Position numbers and translations under genes: made by a program | NCBI GenBank assembly: GCA_951217055.1 | Contig: OX578282.1 | Coordinates: 56,489,311-56,553,310 of the forward strand | DNA: 64,000 nucleotides | Source: Gerris lacustris | Lineage: Eukaryota > Arthropoda > Insecta > Hemiptera > Gerridae | Direction of reading: 5' to 3' | Part shown: piece by piece, positions 43,425 to 55,475 of the stretch | Numbering within the stretch: the first letter of the stretch is position 1 | Layout: each line of letters begins with the position of its first letter | The notes under the pieces: generated by a model | Databases searched by the model: none | Seen by the model: only the letters and a program-made list of their open reading frames with translations | What the model was told of the DNA's origin: nothing

Positions 43425-43706
43425 AGCCTTGTCCACACTAGTAGACATGTTGCGCGATTTTGGTCTAAGAGAAAATATCTAGCGATTTGTCTATAGACAT
43501 CGGCTAGACAAACGGCGTCTACGGTCTCCTTGCTAGACCAAAAATCGCATGTCTACAGTTTTCCATTCTAAATGGTAGACACGGTGTAACGGTAGTCATG
43601 TTGCGCAACGTGTCTACAAGTGTGGACGCTAGATCTAGACAATAGACGGTCTCAGAAGACGTCTATAGACATGTTGCGCAACGTGTCTACTGGTGTGGAC
43701 TAGGCT
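43425..43706. mobile_element. Harbinger-type MITE, about 282 bp
   Basis: Ends AGCCTTGTCCACAC and inverted AGCCTAGTCCACAC, then GTAGACATGTTGCGC words repeated within. Flanks GTA and TTA differ by one base, so the 3-bp duplication is imperfect. Confidence 0.72.
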
Positions 43707-44377
43707 TTACAATGCCACATAACTAAAATATATTTAATCCAATAAATGAACTATTGTCTGAAATAATACCTTTTGCTAAATGTTGGCAATCTACTTTTGC
43801 AGAGCTGCATTTGTCCCATAGAAGGAATTTTCTTGGCCCAGGGGGAATAAGGGTTAAAGATAAAAAATATAATATTTATAAAATTCAGCCTTCTCAGTTT
43901 GTATAGAGAATAGAAAATTATTATTAGTAGGGCCACGATCTTTTGAGAACCATTTAGCATGAGAATAATGTAATTGTAATATGACCTTCAAATTACTACT
44001 GCATTAAAAAAAATGTTTGTCTGACAAATATAAAACATTACTGAATATAGAATAACTCTGAATTTATTGTAAAGAGATTATTAATATTATTGTAATATAT
44101 TCCTCTTTCATTCGACCAATGTAAAAACTAAACAACAAAATTCTATAAAAAATAAATTTATTACTCTGATTATAAAAAATGTACAGTTTTTGATATTTTA
44201 TTATTATTGTTTAATATAACGCATTAATCACAATTTAAACACAGAAAAAAAAACCAATTGCAGTTTAAATATAAATGTATTGAAGTTGATATACATTACT
44301 GCAAATAATAATTACCTTTATATAGTCAATTGATATAATATAAATTAATAAATTGTTTCCTGTTGAAGGCCCCAACA

Positions 44378-44510
44378 ATGGAGGAGGAATCAAATCAAGA
44401 GACTACCATGAACTGGCCGAAAGTATTAACTTTAATCTATGTCCATGGAATGGGACTATGGGCTTTTACACTTATTTTTGGACACATTTATTTTCAGACA
44501 TTCGTTTTCA
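44378..44510 (+). CDS. Desaturase-like exon 1, first membrane helix
   Basis: Starts MEEESNQETTMNWPKV, followed by hydrophobic LTLIYVHGMGLWAFTLIFG, equivalent to the first transmembrane segment of insect desaturases. Donor A|GTAAGT. The upstream frame reads LLKAPT without a stop. Confidence 0.85.
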
Positions 44511-47500
44511 GTAAGTTTTAATTTTTTTTTTTTACATTTATTTTCTGTTTTGTTACACTAATATTTAATATTTAAAATGCTGAATTGCGAAGGATTGTTA
44601 ACCATGTGAGAACCATTATCAATTTTATTTGATTCTTTTATCAAGTTGGAAAAATGAAATCAAAAAACAAAAGTTCTCATTATTATATAATAATAACTTT
44701 TGCATAAAAGCTGCTACTTATACACAACTAAGCTACTCGGCACTCTTTTACTTTGTTCCTCGCCTTTTATATTTTGAAATGATTTATACAAAAGTGTGCC
44801 ATTCCCTTATCCCAAAGTACATTGGACTAAATATCCCTGGGTCTTAATAGTAGTTATTAATTTTGTTACCCATCTTACTTTTCAACATTAAAAGGCGGAG
44901 ATACACATGCCTGTAGCTTGAACAAAAACATGCCACCTACTTGCACGTGCAAGCTACTTGCACGTGTATATGTTAAATGGCATGCCAGTACCTGGCAAGC
45001 ACGTAGATTGCACGAGATTTGATTTTTTGGCATGCAACGAGCAAGTGGTGGGGTGGGGGTTACAAACCGCATGCCAAAAGGAATGTGTAAACGCATGTGA
45101 CAGCTACAAGGGCGGGCGGCCGTTCCAGTAGCTGGCTGCCACCGATTGAGGACGTAAACATTGCGTTATTTATTTATTGTTTTGTTTTGTGTGTTAATAG
45201 AATTTATGACAGTTCTTAAAAAAACTTCTGAGTTTGTGTTTAAATAATGCCACGAATCTGTTTGCATGCAATTTTACTTGCAAATGTATCTTCAGTTTGC
45301 CATTTAGGCATTGCACAATGCAGGTTGCATGCAATTTTACTTGCTACTGAATAAATAAAAATCTTTAGCATGCCAGTTACTGGCAAATATTCTCTTTTGG
45401 CATGCAAGCTACTTCCCCAATTTGACGGCATGTGTATCTTCGCCTTAATGGATATCAAGATAATAGGTGGGTAACAAATTAAAAGAGGTGCATGGGGGCG
45501 CCTCTTTCACTTTTTTACCCACCACTTCTATTCTTTTATGGTGGGTAACAAAGTAAAAGAGTACTAACTACTATAAATAAGTAGCAACTTAAATTAAGTA
45601 CGCCTATTATACTTATAGAAGCTAATAACTAGTTCAGATTTTCTACTTTTACTACATGGTACTTTTCAAAATTGTAGTGACTGATGCAAGGTAGAATTTG
45701 CTTCAACAAATTTATTATTTAAGTGTATTACCTTCTCTTTATTAAAAGTTGTTTGTCATTTTTTCACAATATTTTATAAAATAAGTGTATTTGTTTGCTC
45801 TGTAAATGTTTTGAGTGTCTAATAGTTAAGCAATTTGTTATTAATGAATTATTACATTTTTAAGGATTTTATTAATTTATATATTTCCCTTTTGTGATAT
45901 TTGACCTCTTCTTGGGCTCATTCCCTAGCTGATTGACTATAAGTTATATTCGTGAAAATTCTATTTTGAATCGTTCTGATTCTCGTAATTTCTTCCTGTA
46001 ATTGTTGACAATAATTCTTGTACTACATTGTTTTAATTGATACTTTAATATCATTCATTCAAATTTTTCACAAAAAGAGAAAATATTTAAGTATTAATTG
46101 AAAAGAATGAATTACAAAAATGATAGTCAACAATTAGAGGGATAAATTACAAGAATCAGAACTAATCAACATATATAAATTTCATGAATATAACCAGTAC
46201 AATTTAATATAACATCTAGTCAATCAGCTTGAGTATGTCCCATCAAGAGGTCGAAAAATATCACAAAAGTGAGGCTTTTAATTCCTTAATAGAACCAACT
46301 ACTCCAGAATTAAAAACTGCAAAGAACAATACGTAATTTATCAAAATGTATGCGAACCTGCTCTTTGCCTAAGACATGATTAACACTTGGAGACATCAAT
46401 CAGTATTGATGAGGGACATGCTTCACACTAATCACTACTTTGGCATTGAGTAGATGTTTCTACTATGATACTGCAGTAAAACTTTGATAATCTGCCTTCC
46501 TTTAATCGTTTTTCTCATGTATACCATCAGGCCATACCTGCCAAGCCCACACGACTTTCTTTGTCACTGAGCGGTCCTCCCGCTGCGCCCTACAACATTT
46601 GTATATATTTATATAAAGAGAACTCTCAAAGTCAAAAAATCTCAGTATTTGTCATGTAGAAGGAATTTTCTTAGCCCAGAGCTTTCTCTAAAAATAATAT
46701 GTAAAAATCACCGTTTCTTCACTAGTAACTATAGAATTAGTTAGGTACTGTAATATAGTAAAATGTACATTGTAAATAATTCTCCTATTTTAGAACTATT
46801 ACGCAAAGTTAAGAAAATATTTTTCTGTTTGCGAAGCCCAATGACATTTAACAGTTACTTGATTTATATCAAACTTTTATTTAAGGAAAGTTTTACTTTA
46901 CTTAAACTTAAACTATATTCTTATAAACAAAATCTTAACTATTCTAATATATTCCAGCTTTTCTCCTAATAATGCTGGGAATGTTGGGCCTAACAACGGG
47001 AAATCATAGATTGTGGACACATTGTACATATCAAGCTGAAAAATCCCTGAAAATATTCCTCATGATCTGCAGTACATTGGTTTCACAAGTAAGAGAAAAA
47101 TATAATTTTAAAAAGCTATAATTTTAAGTCTTTTCGATTAGATTTTCTTAAAACCCCTTGAGGACTGAGGTTTATATTGTAAGGTTGTTGCCCAGGCCTG
47201 GGGTCCAAAACAGGTATGTTCCACTCTGGCCTGAGGTTTTTTCTACCTTACACACTAAATTGATCACACTTTTTTAAGCTCTTATCTTTTTGATCTGTCT
47301 ATAATTAAGCTTATTAATAATATATTTTTACATAAAAACAATATATAAACCTAAATTTGTAGTTTTACCTATATAACAATGGATTTTTTTTAAAAAATAT
47401 AGTTGCTACATGAGTATATATATAATAATTACCTTCGAGGATAGGTAAATGAGGTAATTGTAAATATAATTATTATTTTTTTAATCTACAGTAATGCAGA

Positions 47501-50500
47501 AAGAATGTCTATATAGTGTTAAGAATTTATATTTGTTTATATTGCTGTAAAGCACTTACATACATACATGAACTGAGTCCAAAATGTATATTACGATCCT
47601 CTTTTGACTCTCTTGCTCTTTTTATTCATTATTTACGTAGTTTTTTAAAACAAAATCAATTAACACAAATAGAGAGCAGAATTCAGAATGAGGAGAGTGC
47701 AACAGGTTTGAAGAGGTGTAAATGATTTGGTGTTCGAACAAGAACTGAGTTTGTAAAATATGTCTTACATTTTACTCCCTGACCTAACAGTACAAAACTT
47801 ACTAGGAATAGGAAATAGGAAAAAAGGGTGGGGAAAGCCAGTAGAGTCAATATAGAAATAATATTATAATAAAGTAAGTACTCTAATAATGCCTGGGAAA
47901 TGTATAAAAAAGGAAAAACCCCTAAGCCAAGGACCAACTGAATAACTAGGGTCTAAAAACCCTAGATGACAACATCTCTTCAATCCTTTCTTATCTGCCT
48001 TCGACCATCACTCTGTCTACAAGGCTCTTTATAGAACGTTCGTAATACCTCATAGAGCCAATAGATATCTCTTGATATAGTACCTTGCCTCCAAACATAA
48101 GAGACACACAACAATCATAACACTTTTTCATAATAACACTTTTTTTTAATAAATGCTTACTAAATTTAATTATTTGTTTTTAATTAGTGTTCAATTTATG
48201 ACTGGGTTTTGGACCACAGGATACACCACAAGTATCATGGAACCAAAGACGACCCTTACAACTACAACAAAGGTTTCTTCTATGCTCAGTTCATTTCACA
48301 TTGTGTGGAAAAACCTTGTACTAAGAGCAAGGAAATAGATATGAGTGATATTGAAAACGATGAAGTAGTAATGTTCCAGAAGAGGTAAGACATATAAACT
48401 AGGATTCCGATTAATACTAATTTTAAAAACAAATTATTTGATTAAGATATAAATTAATTAGAGAAATTAATACTGAAATAATATTTAATAGTTAAGAGAA
48501 GGTAGAAAATACTACATCACCTTAATATGGACTATTGTTAAATGGAAACTGTTCTGTCTATCAAGGAAAAGCTTAATTCCTAATTGTGGATGAATGGTGA
48601 TCTCTAAAATTTCTTTTTTCCGTGGTAGGCTGTGAAATAGTAACTTTAGAGCCTAAAAGACATAGCTAAAATCCATTTTTTCATTACGTGGACTTAAAAA
48701 ATCTTTTCATTACTCCTAGCTGTAAAGAAAAAATCTTTTACGTCCTAGGAACTAAAAGATGTTTTATGTCCGGCGGGTAGTTGTCAAAACTTCCGTCAGT
48801 ACCGCTGCAGTCTTTGTAGAAATGCTTCTAGTACGATTAAAATCCGCTAGATGTCAATGCGTTTTATTTATCTTTTCTTATAGTGTAACCTCTTTTTAAG
48901 GTTTCTTTTTTTAAGTCTTAAGTATGCACTAATATTTCTTATTATTATATATTGATTAGTGATTAATATTTAATGTTTTTTCATTGTCTGCTACCTCGGA
49001 AAAAATAGCATATGCTACGCGACTGTGAAGTGTTTTTTCTTTACCTTGGCAATATTTACTGTAATTGCCAAGTAAATGTAATTGCCGCGGTAAAGAAAAA
49101 ACTCACTTCACAGCCTAGTAACATAATATACTATTAATCAAAGATTGTGGATATTTTGGGATATAAAAAAAGGAAGATTCTCTCATCTCATTCTGCTATA
49201 TTTTGACCCTATTCGAGTCATTTTCAAGCACCTCCAACAAATACAATGTAATCAAACACTTAATTTTGGAAGAAATAATTCTCTTTAACAGAAATCTTAA
49301 TATTTCTGGTTAACCCTGCCTTACTAACACTGTCTAATAGTCCATTATTTCTAACAATACGTCTCTCAGACGTAAATTAAAATTAGACCAACTTATACCC
49401 GTTTAAGATTTAAATGCTGATAAAACCATAAACTTGAAACATTTCTTTGTCTAATAAAATGTTTAAATGTGCTCGTCTTAAAAGTGCTAACAATTATTGC
49501 TATTTATTAAAATAATAAATAAAAACTGTGCAATGGATGAAAATGTGTATTTTCTCCCTACTGGAGATAAAATATTTAATGTATTATTTTTTTCAATAAA
49601 TAGTTAAAAAGTAGAATTCCAAACTATTGGTAATGTGAGTTAGTGCTGGTCCCATTCAACTCTGATTATTGAGACTACTGTACACTGTACTCCTTATTAT
49701 TCTCAAAATCTGCTCCCCAACTTCCGCCGTTGTTTCTCCTAAAACCTTAAATTAGTTATTTCCATACCTTTACTTTCATACCTTATTTTATTTTTAAAGT
49801 TAAAATTTTGTTAATTCACAAAAAAACATAATCTGAAAGTGATTGGGCTAATTAAAAAGATTAATACACAATATTACTTCCCACAGTACTACTTTACCAC
49901 TCTCTCTTCCACATTTTCATTATTCAGTAAGACCTATTAATATTGTACACAAAACTTTATTGTATTATCTATTTTATTTTATTTTTGTTTAGATATTACT
50001 GGTTGCTAATGCCATTGATCTCTATAGTTTTACCATGGTACATCCCAATAAGATTTTGGGGTGAAGACTGGTTTGTTGGATTCTGTGTGGTAGTTTTAAT
50101 GAGGGTTTCTGTGCTCCTTCATGCAGCTTGGCTTATAAACACCGCTACTATAGTGTGGGGATTGGATCCGCTAGACAGGTAAGCAGAGTTACAACCATGA
50201 TAAATAACAAACTCAAAACAATTTTTTACAAATTAAAATACCCAAAAATTGCAAATAGGCAACATAACTAAAAGCATAACATATTTGTTTCACAGCTAAA
50301 TTACAATTTTTTTAGTAAATGCTGAGGAAATAAATGATTATTTATATAGAATTTCATTAATGCAAACGAAAATATTATAAAGAAAATGTATAAATACAAT
50401 AGAAATAATGTACCTACTTTATTTAATATGAAAACATTAATATCAAAGTTAGAAATGGAATTAGCCAATAAGTCAAAGTAAAAATCAAATTTAAGGTAAA

Positions 50501-51226
50501 TTGGTTTAATAATAATACTTCTTGTATTACACCTGGATGAAGGATATCAATTCTGCCAAAATATCTTTAAATCCAAAACTTTGATTTTTTTTACTGTCAA
50601 ATCCTTGTTATCTCCTCCATTTCTGCATTGCATTCCAAAATAAGATTTTTAAACCCCTTAAAGTAGAAATTTTAAAATGTTCATTCACATTGGCCACAAT
50701 CAGTCATTTAATATTATAACGCAAAACTAAATGTTGAAGAATATAAACATTTCTTTTTATTACATGTTACCAATAAGTTTTCCCCTTTTTATTGTTCTTT
50801 TCTCTTAGAAATAGTTATTTATGTAACTAGGCAGCAAAATGGAATTTTACTGTGAGTGATTAAGTTAACCTTTGTACCTATTAATATTTTGCACCATTAA
50901 ACTACAATAAAAAGATAATATTATTTATTTACAGGAAATCTGGAGATACATCTTTAGTATTTATTGTAAACAAGTCGTTGTGGCCACAGTATCACTACCT
51001 TCTTCCTTGGGATTACCTCTCTGGAGAATTTGGATCTTATGATTCAGGTTGTTCGACTGCATTTATTAAGATATATGCAGTACTAGGCCTTGCTAAAGGT
51101 CTTACGACTATCTCATCAGACGGAGTCAAGGAAGCATTAGCGAAAGCAGCTACTGAAAACTTACCAGTCCAAGAGTGCCTTCTTGAGTACAAATCAGTCT
51201 CTAAAATCCCAGAATTACTTTTATAA
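44378..51226 (+). CDS. Delta-9 acyl-CoA desaturase-like membrane protein with lost metal ligands, 5 exons, 312 aa
   Basis: Five exons (44378-44510, 46958-47088, 48188-48384, 49993-50178, 50935-51226) total 939 nt in one frame with GT-AG introns. The fold is that of ER stearoyl-CoA/acyl-CoA desaturases: box I HRLWTH (H61, H66) and box II HRIHHK (H98, H101, H102) are intact. The NSAAH motif is NTATI (N203 kept, His replaced by I207), and box III HNYHH is PQYHY (P233, H236, Y237). These histidines hold the di-iron centre in the family, so normal desaturation is unlikely. The frame is otherwise clean, with good splice sites, so it looks like a maintained pseudoenzyme or a neofunctionalised paralogue. 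The ATG is in context ACAATGG, but the frame stays open upstream and the protein lacks about 40 N-terminal residues of typical members, so a further 5' exon is possible. Confidence 0.9.
44711..45590. repeat. Outer inverted repeat enclosing the 44893-45445 MITE
   Basis: GCTACTTAT and ACTCTTTTACTTTGTT at about 44713-44757 are mirrored as AACAAAGTAAAAGAGT and ATAAGTAGC at 45546-45590. GTGGGTAACAAA words recur near 44862, 45463 and 45540. This looks like an older foldback later hit by the Harbinger-type MITE. Confidence 0.6.
44893..45445. mobile_element. Harbinger-type MITE, 553 bp, in desaturase intron 1
   Basis: Ends AGGCGGAGATACACATGCC and inverted AGGCGAAGATACACATGCC. Interior has many GCATGC/TTGGCATGCAA and CTACTTGCACGTG words. 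Flanking triplets AAA and TAA differ by one base. It sits inside a larger inverted repeat. Confidence 0.75.
45860..46289. mobile_element. Foldback, about 430 bp, in desaturase intron 1
   Basis: Left arm CTTTTGTGATATTTGACCTC ... AGCTGATTGACTA ... AATTGTTGAC is mirrored at 46085-46289. Outer ends TTAAGGA/TCCTTAA. Arms are roughly 190 bp each and moderately diverged. Confidence 0.75.
46958..47088 (+). CDS. Desaturase-like exon 2, histidine box I
   Basis: Acceptor ATATTCCAG, donor CAA|GTAAGA. Encodes FLLIMLGMLGLTTGNHRLWT then HCTYQAEKSLKIFLMI. Family members usually have GAHRLW; here the Ala is Asn, while both box I histidines remain. Confidence 0.92.
48188..48384 (+). CDS. Desaturase-like exon 3, histidine box II
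   Basis: Acceptor TTAATTAG, donor AG|GTAAGA. Encodes CSIYDWVLDHRIHHKYHGTK then DDPYNYNKGFFYAQFISHCV. Box II HRIHHK is intact; the usual DPHN is DPYN. The segment ends with an acidic stretch DIENDEVVMFQK. Confidence 0.92.
49008..49128. repeat. Hairpin repeat in desaturase intron 3
   Basis: CTGTGAAGTGTTTTTTCTTTACC is mirrored by GGTAAAGAAAAAACTCACTTCACAG (split here by a short loop with ATTGCC words). Short foldback, no duplication recognised. Confidence 0.65.
49993..50178 (+). CDS. Desaturase-like exon 4, membrane helices and altered NxxxH
   Basis: Acceptor TTTTTGTTTAG, donor AG|GTAAGC. Encodes YYWLLMPLISIVLPWYIPIR, FWGEDWFVG and LLHAAWLINTATIVWGLDP. The last corresponds to HGTWLVNSAAHLWG in active enzymes; the terminal metal-binding His is Ile. 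Confidence 0.92.
50935..51226 (+). CDS. Desaturase-like exon 5, degenerate box III and C-terminus
   Basis: Acceptor TTATTTACAG. Encodes NKSLWPQYHYLLPWDYLSGE where active desaturases have GFHNYHHTFPWDY, followed by a typical C-terminal tail ending SKIPELLL and TAA. PWDY and the acidic position after it are kept, which confirms the alignment and makes the loss of two of three box III histidines clear. Confidence 0.93.
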
Positions 51227-51281
51227 ACAAAGCTTAAAATTATTATTGTCATTGTTTTGTAAAAATATGTTTATATAAATT

Positions 51282-51287
51282 AATAAA
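51282..51287 (+). terminator. Poly(A) signal of the desaturase-like gene
   Basis: AATAAA 55 nt after the stop codon, followed by a T-rich downstream element near 51315-51340. Spacing is normal for a short insect 3' UTR. Confidence 0.65.
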
Positions 51288-51559
51288 GTTTTTAAAATGT
51301 TAAATTAAAGTAATTGTTTTTCTTGTTTTTTTTTTTTTTTACTCCTCCAGGTAAAAATGGTTTTGTAGCATCAGTGATTTAAGATATAATAAATCCCATA
51401 ATGCCAAATTCAGACTTTTAATTATTTAATAAAATAAAAGATAAACTGAAAAGCTTGTTGTGAATTACCTAAGTAATTGAATCAATGTTGGTTCAGAATC
51501 CAGGGTGGGCTTATTGTAGAAGTTTAAGGGTGTTGGTTTTTGGTAAGTCTGAATAGTCC

Positions 51560-52833
51560 CATAGGCGGCCGAAGGTGTGGGCTTGGGGGGGCTAAGCCCC
51601 CCAAAAAATATTGAGAAGTTCAAAAAATTTTATCGGCTAAGAAAAATCACAAAAATTGTAAAAGTAAAGGCTACATAGGTATACATAAACATAATATGAG
51701 CCATACCATTGTTGAATTACTAATCGGTAAACTTTTACATTAGTTGCATACACTAGTTGCATTACTTTTGCATTTTTCCTGATATCAGTATTTTTCCTGA
51801 AACCATATCCAGTGAAGATGATGTCAGAATATTTGCAATGAAGTCAAGCAGACTGCATTTGGTTTAGATTTTTGCGTTAGTTCAAGCTATATTTTGTATA
51901 AGTAAAATTATAAATATATTATTAGTTTGCTCAAATTGTTATTGTACATTTCTTGCTCTCTAACACCTAATCAATAGAAATCAAAATCACTCTGATAAAT
52001 TATTACTTCTTTATTTTTATTACGTTTTAAAAATGATTTTTTGCAAGATATAAATTTTTCTCACGAAAACGATATTTTCGGTGCGTTGTCAGTAAACGCC
52101 ACCGCAAGGGTCGAAAGAATTTTTTTCTTGGTTTCTTCAGCTAGGTAAACAAATATTTGGAAAATCAACCAAAAATTATTGCAAACCCCACCAATTTTGA
52201 ATAAATAAAAACCCAGAAAACGGCGTTCCCGAAAATAATCTATTCCTTAAAGTCGGTTGAAAGCAGAAAATAAATCATTGATAAATGCCTAAGATACTAA
52301 AGTACATAATTGTTGTTTAATCTTGACACAATGGTACAATTATTATTTGGTTAATAACTTGGATGTGTTTGGAGTCTGTTGGCTTGAATAAATGCTCTGT
52401 AACAGTTAAAAAGTCTGCTGCTCAAAACTATTACATTTTTCTTTCTTTTAACTTTTGAATGGTTTGACTTTAAATAAATCTGATTCCACCAAAGCCAATT
52501 GTGAAAGTTATAAAATACTGCTCATTGTTTGTGTATGTAACCTACAGTTTTATGGTGGCTTTGGCTTACTAAAGATATTTCAAATGAAATTTTTGGAGAG
52601 GTTTTTAATTTGTCATTATGAATTAGGCTTTGTTCTGACAAACCAAGTATAATAAACTGTTATTTTTAGATACCAAAATGCCTTAAAAACGCAATTTTTG
52701 GCGTTAGACTTTTAAAAAAAAATTCGGGGGGGGGGGGGGGGGGGGCGGACCTCCCTCCCTGGGAGGGGTATTCCATACCCCCACCCCCTGGTGGTGTTAG
52801 CCCCCCAAATATATTGCTCTAGAGCCGCCTATG
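51560..52833. mobile_element. Non-autonomous hAT-like transposon, 1.27 kb, downstream of the desaturase gene
   Basis: Perfect inverted ends CATAGGCGGC, flanked by the perfect 8-bp duplication AATAGTCC (51552-51559 and 52834-52841). Subterminal TTGGGGGGGCTAAGCCCCCC at the left mirrors GGTGTTAGCCCCCC at the right; a G run of about 19 lies near 52727-52745. No transposase; internal sequence not recognised. Confidence 0.87.
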
Positions 52834-53169
52834 AATAGTCCAAATAAAGAGATTAGCAGTTTGAATCGGTGGCCAGCAAGTTTGGGAAGGTAGGTGTTAA
52901 GCCGGGTTTTCCTAGCAAGCGTGTTTGGTGCGCCGTGTACAACGTAATACGCCCAGCGCAACACGCCGGCACTCCTTGGTAAGAATTTAGTGTTAGTGTT
53001 TTCCTACAGAGCGCAATACGTTCCACACCAGCGTTGTACGTCAGGCGTGATAAGACCGACTGCATTGAGAGGAGTCAGTTGCGTCGTACGCCGCGTGTTT
53101 AATATATTCTGTGTTGTTTTTATTGTTTTTATAATACGTATAACCTAGTATATAGATGTAAATGTATTG

Positions 53170-53345
53170 ATATACGTAATATTAATATATAATATTAATA
53201 TATAATATTATATATAATATTAATTATATATTATAATTATTATATTATAATTATATATTATATAATATATTATATATAATATATATATTATATATAATAT
53301 ATATATTATATTATAAATTAATATATAATATTAATCAATATATTG
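53170..53345. repeat. AT-only palindromic tract
   Basis: Degenerate (ATATTA/TAATAT)n of about 175 bp, almost pure A/T and self-complementary. Lies inside the PIF/Harbinger-like element. Confidence 0.85.
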
Positions 53346-54009
53346 AAAGCTCCCTCCTCTTACCGTTTTAAATACACTTTGCTAATAGCTGTTCTAACGT
53401 TTATGTATTCTTTCTTCTTTATCCTCCTCCGGCAAATGTTTTAGCGAATTTTCAAAGTAAAATTACGCTATTGCAATGGCTTCAAAATTTTTGTAATGCG
53501 AATTTTTGAAAAATTTTAACTAAAAATTTATGAATTTTACTCAAAATTCTTAAATTTTGAGAATTTTGAATGAACAAATTTTAAAATGTCAATAATATCA
53601 AAAGAAAGGATGAGTTCGTTGGCCAGAATTTTTGGAGTTCATTTAGGGGTCAAATTTTACAATTTAGGGTCAAAAATAGCATAAAAACGTGTTTTATCAA
53701 TTTTTCCCCCCTTTTATATGAAAATATGATAAACGTGTATATAACAACAATTACTCTACTCTTAAAGAGCTTTCCAACGACATGCATCTTGAAGGGTAAA
53801 CACTATTTTGACTTTTGTACCCCGTACCCCTGTGTGCCAATTTTTCTTTTTTTCACCCATGCAAATTCTAAACCAAAATTTTCCTATATTATCATAAGCC
53901 AATAATACGCACATTTCTTTGAAAATTCGCTCATTAAGTCATGGTGCATGACTGGACTTTTTTAAATAGCAATAAAGCTATTTTTTTTTATTTCTTCCCA
54001 AACGGCTCA

Positions 54010-54568
54010 TAGTCTAGGACCTAGGAGACAGCGTGCAAAAAAAGTGTCTGACTAACACCAAGCTTGAATTTTGTATACATGTTAATCTTAATGACTTTTA
54101 AGAATATGTGGTCGGCTAGATTCATCTGCGGGACATAGCTTGGCAATAGTCATTTGAAAAAACAAAATGGTGGAGAGGGCCATGAGTGGATAGTATGATT
54201 TTCATGATCCTGAGTACAGAATTAGTTAATAGACCAAAAATCAAGTCGATGTTATTTTCACACTTGATAGGTTAGTTATGCAAATATTACTAAAAATCAA
54301 CGTGGTCACCTGTCAAGGGATAAACTAACATCAATATTTTTTGGTCCACTAACTAACTCTGTACTCAGGATCATGAAAATCACATTGTCCACCATAATTG
54401 GTGAGACATCTCCACCGGTTTGTTTTTTCCAAACGCCTATTGCCAAGCTATGTCCCGCAGACGAATCTATTCGACCACATATTCTTAAAAGTCGTTAATA
54501 TTAACATGTATACAAAATTCTAGCTTGATGTTAGTCAGAAACTTTTTTGCACGCTATCTCCTGGACTA
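54010..54568. mobile_element. Foldback element, 559 bp, copy B
   Basis: Almost the whole length is inverted repeat: TAGTCTAGGA...ATAG at the left mirrors CTATCTCCTGGACTA at the right, with shared inner blocks GCGGGACATAGCTTGGCAAT and ATTTTCATGATCCTGAGTAC mirrored. Flanked by TCA on both sides (54007-54009, 54569-54571). Confidence 0.85.
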
Positions 54569-54724
54569 TCATCTTCACAAAACTTAAAAAATAATACGTT
54601 CGCTAGGAAAATAGAAATACGCAGCGTGGTAAGAAATAAGCTCCTGCCGACGTGAAATTCCCTATTCATTTCACGCTGCGTATTAGATACGCTTGCTAGG
54701 AAAACCCGCCTTTACGCTTATAAA

Positions 54725-55475
54725 AGGGAATGCAATTTTGATTTTGAAATTATTGAGAGCCGAAGGATTTCTGGATTCTGAAGGAGCCTAAAGCTTAACC
54801 GAAGCAGCATGAGATTTCTTCTGAAGGAGAGTGTTAGTTCATTACTTTTTATCAAGATACTGTCAACAGAGCTTGTTCTGATTAACCCAGTCACTATGTG
54901 TCAAGTTGAGTTATGTACAGGGTCCATCCTTTTAAGATGAATTTCTATAGCTGAGCCATTATACCTTACAGCTGTAGTCTATCTTTACTTATAAAAAGAT
55001 GATTGTTAAGTCCAATTAGTGTATATCGATCTGCTACCCAACTGTGTGACTGAAATTATGAGTAGAAAGTTCAGATCTTGTAAGCTCTTTGTCCTTAAGT
55101 TTTTAAAATGGAACTTAAATGTTACTATGAAGCCCAAGTATTTAACCTACTCAACTGTTGATATGATTTAGCCAGAGTCTAAGAGTTATTAGGTGGTTTC
55201 TCCTTTACCTTGAAAATATCACAGAACATGATTTTGATGGTGAAAAGGTAAATCCATTACCTGAGGCCCAATTTCTCATTCTATTAATAGACGCTGTTGC
55301 AAAACTGGAGCGGCCATAGTGCTGATTTTGAATCTAAAGAGTTTGGTTTCATCGTCCACAAAGAGAAAAGTTTATACATTTGGTTGAATCACTGACTCAA
55401 GATCATTGATTACCAATATAAATTGGGTCAAACTTAGAACTGCCCCTGGAAGGACACCGTTTTTCTTAAAAAGGT
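54725..55475 (-). mobile_element. Rotted LINE (Jockey/CR1-like) reverse transcriptase remnant
   Basis: The minus strand, read across frames and stops, gives NGVLPGAVLSLTQFILVIND (55470 downward), LFVDDETKLF (cf. the FADDTKLF catalytic motif) near 55337-55363, then SPSKSCSVIF, KIDYSCKVYNGSA, LKRMDPVHNS and IRTSSVDSILIKSNELTLS. These follow the order of the RT and C-terminal thumb region of Jockey-type elements. At least four in-frame stops; no intact frame. Confidence 0.75.

Larger units (their letters stand above)
52900..54711. mobile_element. PIF/Harbinger-like non-autonomous element, 1.8 kb
   Basis: Inverted ends AGCCGGGTTTTCC.. and AGGCGGGTTTTCC.. sharing GGGTTTTCCTAGCAAGCGT, flanked by TTA (52897-52899, 54712-54714). 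Three-base TWA duplications are typical of PIF/Harbinger. Contains an AT palindromic tract (53170-53345) and a complete nested foldback (54010-54568). No transposase. Confidence 0.78.

Noticed and set aside
44875..45458. Two 72-codon minus-strand ORFs
   Set aside because: Lie inside a Harbinger-type MITE built from GCATGC words; no protein similarity recognised.
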